Positions 14,285 to 22,605 of a DNA stretch of 37,697 nucleotides are shown here, in pieces. The notes beneath the pieces are model-generated. The model saw only the letters and a list, made by a program, of their open reading frames with translations. It had not been told where the DNA came from and searched no databases. Positions within the stretch are counted from its first letter, which is position 1. Each line of letters begins with the position of its first letter. The DNA is from an uncultured Anaerolineae bacterium (lineage in GTDB: Bacteria > Chloroflexota > Anaerolineae > J036 > Brachytrichaceae). The DNA is taken from the NCBI GenBank assembly GCA_938028725.1, contig CALIMH010000011.1, positions 1 through 37,697 of the forward strand, read 5' to 3'. Made by a program: the position numbers and the translations under genes.

Positions 14285-16885
14285 ATGCTCTCAACTCTGC
14301 GGTTGCGCCTATACTGTTTTCCTGTGAGGAACAGCCAGCAAGCGCCACGCAGGTCACATGCACCAGCGCCAAATGAACGACCGGCATACATCCCTGCGCG
14401 GCCAGTCGGCACATCCGCCTCAAACGCTATATCGCCAGCTGAGCTGCCGGCGCGCCCATCCCGCCGTCGGCGACGAATGAGCTGGCCGGCGACCTTTTTT
14501 GTGCTGGCGCTCTTGTTCTTCGTCGGCTTCGTCACGGTGCTGCTGCTGGGCATCGCCGGCTATATCTGGATCGCGGCCGACCTGCCTGATCCGGCTCAGC
14601 TCGAGGCCCGCCAGAGCCGGTTCGCCAGCAGCCGCGTGTTTGACCGTCACGGCAATCTACTGGTGGAGTTGACAGACAGCTCTGACCCCAGTGCTGGTCG
14701 GCGTGTGCGCGTGCGGCTAGACCAAGTGAGCGACTGGGTGAAAAAGGCCACGATCGCCACCGAGGACCGTAACTTCTATCGCTATCGCGTCGGCTTTGAC
14801 CCTATCGCGCTGGCGCGTGCAGTGTGGTATGCCCTAAACGAGCGCGAGTTTGTCAGCGGTGGCAGCACGATTACCCAGCAGGTGTCGCGCAATTTGCTGC
14901 TCTCGGCAGAGGAAAGACAGTCGCGCAGCCTGATGCGCAAGCTGCGCGAGATCGTGCTGGCCAATGAGCTGGCGCGCCGTTACAGCCGCGACCAAATCCT
15001 GGAGATTTACCTTAACGAGTTGTACTACGCCAACCAAGCCTATGGCATCGAGGCGGCAGCGCAAACCTATTTTGGTAAACCGGCGCGCGACCTCACGCTG
15101 GCGGAAGCGTCGCTGTTAGCGGGCATCCCCCAATCGCCGGCGCTGTGGGACCCGGTGCGGAACAAGCAACACGCGCTGCGTCGCCAACGCGCTGTGCTGG
15201 ACCTCATGGTGGAAGCAGGCTACATCACCAGCCAGCAAGCCGACGCTGCCGTCGCAGAGATGGCCAACCGTGAGTTTCGTCCTCCGCCGGCCAATTTGTC
15301 GCCGATCGCCCCGCACTTTGTGAACTACGTGCGCCAGCAGCTCGATGCAGAGTTTGGTCCTCAAGGGTTATTTCGTGACGGGCTCAAGGTGTACACCACG
15401 CTTGATCCAGGATTGCAGCGCATCGCCGAGAATGCTGTGCGCGAGCAGCTCGCCCGCTTGCGCGACCGCAACGTCACCAACGCTGCAGTAGTCATTTTGC
15501 AACCTCAGACTGGTCAAATCTTGGCCATGGTCGGCAGCGCCGACTTTTTCGACGAGCGCATCGATGGCCAGGTGAACGTGGCGCTGGCTCTGCGACAGCC
15601 CGGCTCTGCAGTCAAGCCGTTCACTTACCTCGCTGCGATGGAGCGTGGCTGGACGCCCTCCACGTTGATCTGGGACACGCCAAAGCAATATGTGAATGCC
15701 TACGGTCAGGTCTATCGCCCGCGCAACTACGACGGCAAGTTTCACGGGCCAGTGTTGCTGCGCGAAGCGTTGGCGCGCAGCTTGAATATCCCGGCGGTGG
15801 AGGCGCTGAACTTTGTCACAGTACCAGAGTTCTTGAAGATGGCTGAGCGAGTGGGGTTGAACTTTCCGCCGAATCCTGCTTATGGCTTAGCCATTACGCT
15901 GGGCGGGGCAGAGACGCGCCTGCTGGACCTCACCGCTGCCTATGCCACTTTGGCCACCGGCGGTGTGCGGCGCTTGCCACTGGCCATCAGCCGTGTTGAG
16001 CGCGCTGATGGCACGTTGCTGCGCGATTACACGCAACCGCCCCACCAGCAGGTAGTGTTGCCAGAGCACGCCTATCTGATCACGCATATCCTGAGCGACA
16101 ACGAGGCGCGGGCTAAAACCTTTGGCCGCAACAGCCCGCTGCGGCTGCCGTTCCCTGCTGCTGCAAAAACTGGCACTACCGATGATTTCCGCGACAACCT
16201 CACCGTCGGCTACAGCACTGAACTGGTGGTGGGCGTGTGGGTGGGCAACAGCGACAACAGCCCTATGCGTAATGTGAGCGGGATCACTGGCGCAGCGCCA
16301 ATCTGGAATCAGATCATGCTTCGGGCGCATGAAGGACGCACGCCCCGCGACTTCCCCGTGCCGCCGGGGATTGTCTCGATGGAGATTTGCACCTGGGGTG
16401 GACGTGTGCCGTCGTCGTCTTGTCCAGCTCAGCGTCGCCGCATGGAGCTGTTCAAGGCCGATCAGTTGCCACTTCCACCGGACGAGGCGGTTGAGCGTGC
16501 CGTTGCAGCCGGCGACCCGCGCTTGCTGGACAGTCCGGACGTGGTGGCGTCCTTGCCGCCGCAAGTGCCACCCCAGATGCCGCCGATGTTCATCTCAGCG
16601 CCCGCTTCTGGCCAAGCGGTGATGCGTGGGCTGATCTCCGTCCGTGGCACAGTGAACCCTTCGGGCTTCCAGAGCTACTGGGTGGAGTACGGCGAAGGCG
16701 ATAACCCTGCTGAATGGCGCTGGGTGAGCGGCCCGCACCTGTCAGCAGTGGTAGATGGCCAACTGACCGTATGGGATGCTGCGCTGCTTCCCCCTGGCCG
16801 CTACACGCTGCGCGTCACCGCCCAGGCGGACAACGGCACAGCAGTTGCTTACTCCAGCTTCGATCTTCTCGACGTGCAGCCATAG
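14285..16885 (+). CDS. Class A penicillin-binding protein (PBP1A-like)
   Basis: Bifunctional peptidoglycan synthase of 866 residues. A proline/arginine-rich cytoplasmic tail ends in RRRRR, followed by one membrane helix (about 67-92). The GT51 glycosyltransferase domain has IATEDRNFYRY (catalytic Glu, about 160), GGSTITQQVSRNLLL and RRYSRDQILEIYLNELYYANQAYGIEAAAQTYFGK. The transpeptidase has RQPGSAVKPFTY (SxxK, nucleophile Ser, about 440), SLN (about 498) and KTGTTDDF (about 628). After it come CTWGG..SSSCP, a Pro-rich linker and a C-terminal beta-type domain (FISAPASGQAVMRGLISVRGTV to the end) whose role is unknown. The start is uncertain: ATG 14285 is the first ATG, TTG 14264 and GTG 14324 are alternatives, and none has a ribosome-binding site. 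TAAATT at 14260 may be a -10 box. The 3' end faces the SHMT-like gene with a 10-bp gap. Confidence 0.9.
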   Translation: MLSTLRLRLYCFPVRNSQQAPRRSHAPAPNERPAYIPARPVGTSASNAISPAELPARPSRRRRRMSWPATFFVLALLFFVGFVTVLLLGIAGYIWIAADLPDPAQLEARQSRFASSRVFDRHGNLLVELTDSSDPSAGRRVRVRLDQVSDWVKKATIATEDRNFYRYRVGFDPIALARAVWYALNEREFVSGGSTITQQVSRNLLLSAEERQSRSLMRKLREIVLANELARRYSRDQILEIYLNELYYANQAYGIEAAAQTYFGKPARDLTLAEASLLAGIPQSPALWDPVRNKQHALRRQRAVLDLMVEAGYITSQQADAAVAEMANREFRPPPANLSPIAPHFVNYVRQQLDAEFGPQGLFRDGLKVYTTLDPGLQRIAENAVREQLARLRDRNVTNAAVVILQPQTGQILAMVGSADFFDERIDGQVNVALALRQPGSAVKPFTYLAAMERGWTPSTLIWDTPKQYVNAYGQVYRPRNYDGKFHGPVLLREALARSLNIPAVEALNFVTVPEFLKMAERVGLNFPPNPAYGLAITLGGAETRLLDLTAAYATLATGGVRRLPLAISRVERADGTLLRDYTQPPHQQVVLPEHAYLITHILSDNEARAKTFGRNSPLRLPFPAAAKTGTTDDFRDNLTVGYSTELVVGVWVGNSDNSPMRNVSGITGAAPIWNQIMLRAHEGRTPRDFPVPPGIVSMEICTWGGRVPSSSCPAQRRRMELFKADQLPLPPDEAVERAVAAGDPRLLDSPDVVASLPPQVPPQMPPMFISAPASGQAVMRGLISVRGTVNPSGFQSYWVEYGEGDNPAEWRWVSGPHLSAVVDGQLTVWDAALLPPGRYTLRVTAQADNGTAVAYSSFDLLDVQP

Positions 16886-16895
16886 CGTTACCGCC

Positions 16896-18248
16896 TTATC
16901 CCCCGCGGATGAAGTGCAGGTGGGTGAACTTGCGACGGAAATCAAGCACGTCAGCGCGCACGCGCGCCGGTGGCTCGCCGCGCACCAGCACGCGCGCGAT
17001 GAACTCCGCGATCGTCGGCATGTGCTCGGGGCGCATCCCCCAGCGTGTTACCTCTTGGGTGCCGAGGCGGATGCCGTTTGCGTCGTCGGGGATGGGCGCT
17101 TCAGGCAGGCCGATGCTGCTGGCGATCACGTTAGCCTCGGCCAGCCGCGCCGATGCGCGATTGCCTCCGCCAAATGGTGCGGCGCGGATCGCCACATGCT
17201 GTGACTGGGTGAACGGATGGCTGCGACCAGCAGCGCGAAACACGGGCACGTCACGCTCAGCGAGCGCTTCTGCCAGGGCTTGTGCGTTGGCGATCATCGT
17301 GGCGGCGTATTCCTCTCCATGAGCCAGCAGGTCGAGCGCAGCGAGACACAGAGCAGCAGTGCGGCCCAGGTCGAAGTTGGCGCTGAGGCCTGGGTAGGCA
17401 ACCGCTTCGATCCGCTGGGCTAGCGCCGGCTCATTGGTCAACACAAAACCACCTGGGACGCCACCGAATGATTTGTAGGTGGAGCTGGTCATCACGTGCG
17501 CCCCTTCGTGCAGCGCCTGCTGAAACGCGCCGCCGGCGATCAAGCCGCTCATGTGAGCAGCGTCGTAGATCACCCAAGCGCCCACCTCGTCGGCAATCGC
17601 ACGCACGTCTGCCACTGAGTAAGGGAACAAGCACATGCTCCCCGCGAGCACGATGAGACGTGGTCGCAGATGATGCGCTTGTTCGCGCAGCTGGGGCACG
17701 TCCACATCCATGCGCTCGGCATCGAATGGGATAGGATGCACACGTAAGCCGTATAGTCCCGCCGCTCCGTACGATTGATGCGTGGCGTGGCCGGCGGCGC
17801 TCTCGTCAAAGACCATTGCGACTTCGCCTGGTTGAGCTGTGGCCATGAAAGCGCAGAGGTTCGCCATTGAGCCGCTTGCCAGGCGATGCTCTGCGAAATC
17901 GGCGCGGAAAAGCCGGCGCAGCAGCAGACCAAGCATCACCTCAAGTTGCTCCGCCTGGCGCATCCCAAGGTTGTATTTGGCGCCGGGGTAGCCAAGGTTG
18001 GGGCGGTTACCGATGTCAGAGGCGAGCAGCGCGGCAGCACGTGGGTTGGGCACGTTTGTGCCCGCATAGAGCATGATGCAATCTTGATCAAGGTGATGCT
18101 GCTGGGCGTTGACGAGGTCGAGTAGCTCAGCCTCTAGTTCAGGCAAAGAGAGCGCTGCGTAACGCGCTTCTTGCTCAGCGATGAAGCGTTGGGCTGGCTC
18201 CGGCAGCCAAGGGCGCTTTGGCAAGGCAGGGTGAGAAATGAAGTCCAC
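16896..18248 (-). CDS. Serine hydroxymethyltransferase-like PLP enzyme (divergent)
   Basis: A 450-residue fold-type I PLP enzyme. SHMT-like motifs are GTNVPNPRAAALLASDIGNRPNLGYPGAKYNLGM, HRLASGSMANLCAFMA, YDAAHMSGLIAGGAFQ (Asp and His contacting PLP) and TSSTYKSFGGVPGGF with the Schiff-base Lys259. The C-terminus has NGIRLGTQEVTRWGM, as in true SHMT. However, the lysine motif is STYKSFGGVPGG where GlyA has THKTLRGPRGG, and overall identity to classical GlyA looks low. It may therefore be a specialised member (alpha-methylserine or other beta-hydroxy amino acid aldolase/transferase) rather than the housekeeping enzyme. The start is GTG at 18248; a GATAAT box ends 8 bp upstream, suggesting a leaderless transcript. 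Confidence 0.8.
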   Translation of the reverse strand: MDFISHPALPKRPWLPEPAQRFIAEQEARYAALSLPELEAELLDLVNAQQHHLDQDCIMLYAGTNVPNPRAAALLASDIGNRPNLGYPGAKYNLGMRQAEQLEVMLGLLLRRLFRADFAEHRLASGSMANLCAFMATAQPGEVAMVFDESAAGHATHQSYGAAGLYGLRVHPIPFDAERMDVDVPQLREQAHHLRPRLIVLAGSMCLFPYSVADVRAIADEVGAWVIYDAAHMSGLIAGGAFQQALHEGAHVMTSSTYKSFGGVPGGFVLTNEPALAQRIEAVAYPGLSANFDLGRTAALCLAALDLLAHGEEYAATMIANAQALAEALAERDVPVFRAAGRSHPFTQSQHVAIRAAPFGGGNRASARLAEANVIASSIGLPEAPIPDDANGIRLGTQEVTRWGMRPEHMPTIAEFIARVLVRGEPPARVRADVLDFRRKFTHLHFIRGG

Positions 18249-18256
18249 AGCTCAAG

Positions 18257-18262
18257 ATTATC
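18257..18262 (-). promoter_or_regulatory. -10 box of the SHMT-like gene (leaderless)
   Basis: GATAAT on the minus strand lies 8 bp from the GTG start, placing the transcription start at or within a base or two of the start codon. No -35 match is visible. Confidence 0.4.
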
Positions 18263-18322
18263 ACCGGTGGAGTAGCCTCATCTGTTTCTCAGTCGTGTGG
18301 ACTACGCTGGCTCTATCAAGAT

Positions 18323-19486
18323 ATGAAATGTCGTACAGCAGCAGGTGCCCCGCGCCGTCGCATCTTGTTTATCACTAGCCCGGTGGGGCCGCTTGGCTCA
18401 GGAGAAGGGGGTGGGGTGGAGACCAACTTGATGAATTTGACTCCGATCTTGGCTGAACGTGGACATACAGTTGCCATTGTTGCGCCGGCGGGGAGCGTGC
18501 AGCCTGCGCCAACGGTCAAGGTGTATCAAGTGGAAGGCGAGCCGCCGCTCTACGCCACCACAGCGCGCCGCGATCAACCTGTGCTAGCCCGCACCCAGGG
18601 GGTGCTGGAGCGCATGTGGGAGCTGGCGATGCGCGTGCAAGATGAGTACGATGCCATCATCGGAATCAACTACGACTGGTTGGCCTATTACCTCACGCCG
18701 TTCTTCCGCACGCCGGTTGGCCATATCATCAGCATTGCCTCTGCTATAGACGAAGTCGATGCAATCATTCGTGAGCGTTTCCACGAATTTCCTCATCGCT
18801 TCGCCGTGAACACGTGCGCGCAGGCCTCTACCTTTCCCTTCATTGATCCTTGTCGCATGATGTCGCTGTATGGCGGCGTGCCGCTAGAGCGCTATCGCTT
18901 CAATCCCAATCCGCAACATCGTTTGTGCTGGGTGGCGCGCATCTCGCCGGAGAAGGGGCTGGAGGATGCTTTCGCTGTCGCCGAGCGCGTGAACATGCCC
19001 TTGGATGTGTGCGGCAAAATGCAACACCCAGAATATTGGGAGGCGTGCGTGGCGCGCTATCCTAATGTGCAGGTCACTTACCACGGCTTTTTAAGCCAGG
19101 ATCGCTTGCATGAAATCGTACGCAACGCCAAAGCGTTGCTCATGACCCCACACTGGGTGGAAGCTTTCGGTAATACCTGCATCGAGGCGCTGGCAGCCGG
19201 CACCCCAGTAATCGCCTACGACCGCGGCGGCCCTAGCGAGCTGATCGAGCACGGCGTGAGCGGGTTTCTGGTGCCCTACGGTGACATAGATGCGCTGGCC
19301 GACGCCGTTCGCCGTTTGGACACTCTCGATCGCCGCGCTGTGCGCCGCTGCGGCGAAGCGTTCTCGTTGGAGCGCTTCGCTGACCGCTATGAAGCGTTCG
19401 TGGAGCGGGTTATCAGCGGCGACATGACCGCAGGGTCGTCCCTGGCACTGCCGCAGGTGATGTGGCCATCGCTTGCGATGGCCTGA
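18323..19486 (+). CDS. GT4-family glycosyltransferase
   Basis: A 387-residue cytoplasmic GT-B fold glycosyltransferase. The N-terminal domain has the glycine-rich donor/acceptor loop GPLGSGEGGGVETNLMNLTPILAERGHTV. The C-terminal Rossmann half has LCWVARISPEKGLEDAF, the nucleotide-sugar EX7E motif EAFGNTCIEAL (in WVEAFGNTCIEALAAGTPVIA) and GGPSELIEHGVSGFLV, standard for family 4. Donor and acceptor are unknown; no sugar or cell-envelope partner gene is adjacent. It is divergent from the SHMT-like gene with 74 bp between starts, and no Shine-Dalgarno sequence precedes the ATG at 18323. Confidence 0.9.
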   Translation: MKCRTAAGAPRRRILFITSPVGPLGSGEGGGVETNLMNLTPILAERGHTVAIVAPAGSVQPAPTVKVYQVEGEPPLYATTARRDQPVLARTQGVLERMWELAMRVQDEYDAIIGINYDWLAYYLTPFFRTPVGHIISIASAIDEVDAIIRERFHEFPHRFAVNTCAQASTFPFIDPCRMMSLYGGVPLERYRFNPNPQHRLCWVARISPEKGLEDAFAVAERVNMPLDVCGKMQHPEYWEACVARYPNVQVTYHGFLSQDRLHEIVRNAKALLMTPHWVEAFGNTCIEALAAGTPVIAYDRGGPSELIEHGVSGFLVPYGDIDALADAVRRLDTLDRRAVRRCGEAFSLERFADRYEAFVERVISGDMTAGSSLALPQVMWPSLAMA

Positions 19487-19550
19487 GCTGATGGAGTGGC
19501 GTAGACTGCCCGATACTAGCGCACGGTGCATCTGGTCGGGCTGTGTCTTG

Positions 19551-19556
19551 TATAAT
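19551..19556 (+). promoter_or_regulatory. -10 element of tRNA-Pro
   Basis: A perfect TATAAT lies 12 bp before the mature tRNA 5' end; no good -35 box is seen at 17 bp. Confidence 0.5.
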
Positions 19557-19568
19557 CAGCCTTGCCTT

Positions 19569-19641
19569 CGGGGAATGGCGCAGATGGTAGCGCACACGGT
19601 TTGGGACCGTGAGGTCCCGGGTTCAAGTCCCGGTTCCCCGA
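19569..19641 (+). tRNA. tRNA-Pro (anticodon TGG)
   Basis: 73-base cloverleaf: acceptor CGGGGAA/TTCCCCG, D-arm GCGC/GCGC, anticodon stem CACGG/CCGTG closing loop TTTGGGA with anticodon TGG, T-arm CCGGG-TTCAAGT-CCCGG, discriminator A. CCA is not encoded. It reads CCN proline codons. Confidence 0.95.
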
Positions 19642-19794
19642 TTCCACTCGTAGTCATCCACTGGTAGGTGCTCCCAAGCCAGTTTGTTGCAGAGCTTGAG
19701 ACTCCGTTCTGAAGTTCAGCTCAGTAAATTTCTCAGCTCTCATCCTTAAAGAGGCAAGTATGCGCCATATCAGTTGATCGAGAAGGTGAGCGCA

Positions 19795-20805
19795 ATGGCA
19801 AACTTGGATGATAGGCCTCTTCGTGGTGAAAAGCCCGATCGCAACCTGGCATTGGAGATCGTCCGCGCCACGGAGGCAGCGGCTTTAGCTGCTGGCCGAT
19901 GGATGGGACGTGGCGACAAGGAGCAGTGTGATCGCGCTGCTGTTGAGGCGATGCGGCTCATGCTCAATGAAGTGGACATGGCCGGCGTGGTGGTGATCGG
20001 CGAAGGGGAGAAGGATGAGGCGCCGATGCTGTACAACGGCGAGTCGTTGGGCAACGGCCTCGGCGCGCAAATGGACATCGCGGTTGATCCGATTGACGGC
20101 ACTCGCCTCCTTAGCATAGGCGGGCCGGGGTCAATCTCTGTGGTAGCCCTGGCGGAACGCGGTTGCATGTATCACCCTTGCACCTTCTACATGGACAAAA
20201 TCGTAGTCGGTCCAGAGTGTGCCGGCGTGGTTGATATTGAAGCCCCTCCGGCGGCGAACATCCGCGCCGTCGCCCGCGCCAAAGGCATGCCGATCAGCGC
20301 CGTGACTGTGTGCATCCTGGATCGACCACGACATCAGCATTTGATCGCCAAGGTGCGTGCAGCCGGCGCGCGGATCAAGCTGATCAGCGATGGTGATGTG
20401 TCTGGTGCGCTGCAAACGGCCATGCCGGACTCCGGCGTGGACATCCTGATGGGCATCGGCGGTGCTCCAGAGGGCGTGATCACGGCTGCAGCAATGCGCT
20501 GCCTGGGTGGTGAAATCCAAGCCAAGCTGTGGCCACGTGACGATGCTGAGCGCGCCCGCGCCGCGGAGCAGTGCGACCTCAGCCGAATCCTCACCACCGA
20601 GGACCTCTGTGGAGGTGACAACGTCTTCTTTGCGGCGACCGGCATCACGAGCGGGGAGCTACTGGAAGGCGTACGTTATAGTCAGCACGTTGCCATTACC
20701 CACTCCATTGTCATGCGCTCCAAATCAGGCACTGTGCGCTACATTAAAGCGCAGCATCGCCTAGAGAAACTGAAGCGCTTTAGCCAAGTTACTTACTCCG
20801 ATTGA
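19795..20805 (+). CDS. glpX: Fructose-1,6-bisphosphatase class II
   Basis: This enzyme hydrolyses fructose 1,6-bisphosphate to fructose 6-phosphate in gluconeogenesis or the Calvin cycle. The 336-residue protein carries the GlpX/SBPase signatures [45 protein letters not shown] (metal-binding Glu), [14 protein letters not shown] (metal-binding Asp pair), [31 protein letters not shown] and [27 protein letters not shown] sits 4-5 bp before the ATG at 19795, a clear ribosome-binding site that decides this start over an in-frame TTG at 19774. Rho begins 14 bp after its stop, so the two are probably co-transcribed. Confidence 0.95.
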   Translation: MANLDDRPLRGEKPDRNLALEIVRATEAAALAAGRWMGRGDKEQCDRAAVEAMRLMLNEVDMAGVVVIGEGEKDEAPMLYNGESLGNGLGAQMDIAVDPIDGTRLLSIGGPGSISVVALAERGCMYHPCTFYMDKIVVGPECAGVVDIEAPPAANIRAVARAKGMPISAVTVCILDRPRHQHLIAKVRAAGARIKLISDGDVSGALQTAMPDSGVDILMGIGGAPEGVITAAAMRCLGGEIQAKLWPRDDAERARAAEQCDLSRILTTEDLCGGDNVFFAATGITSGELLEGVRYSQHVAITHSIVMRSKSGTVRYIKAQHRLEKLKRFSQVTYSD

Positions 20806-20819
20806 AGATTCGCTTTCCC

Positions 20820-22544
20820 ATGAACAATAGGTCTACCAAGAGTCGCAAGAAGCTGGCTGATGCAGTTGCCAGCAGTGCGCTTAAGCCAAGCACGGACAAC
20901 AGCGTGTCGAACTTGGGCGCGGAAAGCGACACGCCAGAACAAAGCAACGTCGCATCTACCACACAAGCTGAGGTGACCGACCCAATCGTCGATGAGCAGG
21001 CTGCACCCGCGGAGACAGCAGCAGAGGCGACGAGCGAAACCGTGTCTCGGCAGAACGGTGACGCAGCCTTCACGATCCTCGCTCCACCTCCGCCGGTGAT
21101 ACTCGCGGAGATGCCGCTGCCTTCTTCTGCGTCCGCGCCGTTGGTCACGGCGCCGGCCACTGCTGCGGCGGCCCCCTCTTCCTCTCCTTCAACGCCGCCG
21201 CCTGCACAGCCCCCCTCTCAGACCCATCAGGGTAGTGCCCATCGGCCGGGCCAGCGACGAAACATGTTCGACATCGCCAAGCTGGAGACGGAGACACTGG
21301 CTGAGCTGCGTGAGCGAGCCAAAGAGTTAGGCATCTCTGGCTACAGTCGCCTCAAGCGTGACGACCTCATCATTCGCCTGTTGCGTGCTCAAGCTGAGCG
21401 CAACGGCCTTGAGTTGCGTGGCGGTGTGATTGAGATCAACAGTGACAACGTCGGCTTCTTACGAACGGAGCATTATCTACCTGGTCCCGACGACATCTAC
21501 GTTTCACCCTCTCAGGTGAAGCGCTTTGGCCTGCGCACCGGCGATATGGTGTTTGGCCAGGTGCGTCAGCCAAAGGACGGAGAGAAGTATTACAGCTTGC
21601 TGCGGGTAGAGATGGTGAACTCACAAGACCCGGAGCAGGCCAAGAATCGCCCACACTTTGAGAAGCTGACGCCGATTTTCCCCACCGAGCTATACAACCT
21701 CGAACTCAGCGGCAAGCTGAGCATGCGGCTTCTCAACCTGGTTGCCCCCATTGGCAAAGGCCAGCGCGGCTTAATCGTCGCGCCGCCGAAGGTGGGTAAA
21801 ACAACGCTGCTCAAGGATATTGCTAATGCGATCAGCACGCATTACAAGAACGTTCATCTCATGGTCGCGCTGATCGCAGAGCGCCCAGAGGAAGCCACTG
21901 ACATGGATCGCTCGGTGGAGGCCGAGGTGGTAGCTTCCACCTTCGACGAGCCTGTGCAGAACCACGTGCGCGTGGCAGAGATGGTGCTGAATCGTGCCAA
22001 GCGACTGGTGGAGTGTGGGCGCGATGTGGTGATCTTGCTCGACTCACTCACCCGGCTGAGCCGTGCTTACAACCTCACCGTCCCTTCCTCAGGTCGGACG
22101 CTCTCTGGTGGCGTGGACCCGGCGGCGTTGTACCCGCCCAAGGAGTTTTTCGGTGCGGCGCGAAACATCGAAGAAGGCGGTAGCCTCACCATTATCGCCA
22201 CTGTGCTGGTTGACACCGGCAGCCGAATGGACGACATGATCTACGAGGAGTTCAAAGGCACAGGCAACATGGAAGTGCATCTCTCGCGCCGGTTGGCCGA
22301 GCGGCGCATCTTCCCCGCCATTGACATTTTGGCCAGTGGCACGCGCCGCGAGGAGTTGTTGCTGGGCGAGAAGGTGGTGCAACGCACTTATCTAATGCGG
22401 CGCATGTTGGCCCAGTTGATTGCGCCACAACCTCAAGGCGCCGGCTATGACTTGACTGCTGCAATGGAGGCGTTCTTGCAGCGTTTTGCCCGTACGCGCA
22501 CCAACGAGGAGTTCCTCAACTCGCTCGGCAAAGATAGCTTCTAA
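20820..22544 (+). CDS. rho: Transcription termination factor Rho
   Basis: ATP-dependent hexameric RNA helicase that ends transcription. It is 574 residues, against about 420 in E. coli. The excess is a low-complexity N-terminal region (about residues 1-147) rich in Ala, Ser, Pro, Thr and acidic residues, as seen in several phyla. Then come the Rho N-terminal helical domain ([32 protein letters not shown]), the OB-fold RNA-binding domain ([32 protein letters not shown]) and the RecA-like ATPase. The ATPase has Walker [11 protein letters not shown] (about 322), [19 protein letters not shown] (catalytic Glu), Walker [18 protein letters not shown]-loop [13 protein letters not shown] and [23 protein letters not shown]. 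The Asp before the catalytic Glu in E. coli is Ala here. There is no clear ribosome-binding site at ATG 20820. Confidence 0.97.
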   Translation: MNNRSTKSRKKLADAVASSALKPSTDNSVSNLGAESDTPEQSNVASTTQAEVTDPIVDEQAAPAETAAEATSETVSRQNGDAAFTILAPPPPVILAEMPLPSSASAPLVTAPATAAAAPSSSPSTPPPAQPPSQTHQGSAHRPGQRRNMFDIAKLETETLAELRERAKELGISGYSRLKRDDLIIRLLRAQAERNGLELRGGVIEINSDNVGFLRTEHYLPGPDDIYVSPSQVKRFGLRTGDMVFGQVRQPKDGEKYYSLLRVEMVNSQDPEQAKNRPHFEKLTPIFPTELYNLELSGKLSMRLLNLVAPIGKGQRGLIVAPPKVGKTTLLKDIANAISTHYKNVHLMVALIAERPEEATDMDRSVEAEVVASTFDEPVQNHVRVAEMVLNRAKRLVECGRDVVILLDSLTRLSRAYNLTVPSSGRTLSGGVDPAALYPPKEFFGAARNIEEGGSLTIIATVLVDTGSRMDDMIYEEFKGTGNMEVHLSRRLAERRIFPAIDILASGTRREELLLGEKVVQRTYLMRRMLAQLIAPQPQGAGYDLTAAMEAFLQRFARTRTNEEFLNSLGKDSF

Positions 22545-22605
22545 GCCTTCGCGTCATCGGCGCAAGCCAGGCGCTGTTGGATACGCCTCGCGCGGCAAGC
22601 GTTGT

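Noticed and set aside
14079..14423. Minus-strand frame with a lipobox-like stretch (VALAGCSS)
   Set aside because: It overlaps the start of the penicillin-binding protein, has no ribosome-binding site, and the rest does not resemble a mature lipoprotein; the match is probably chance.
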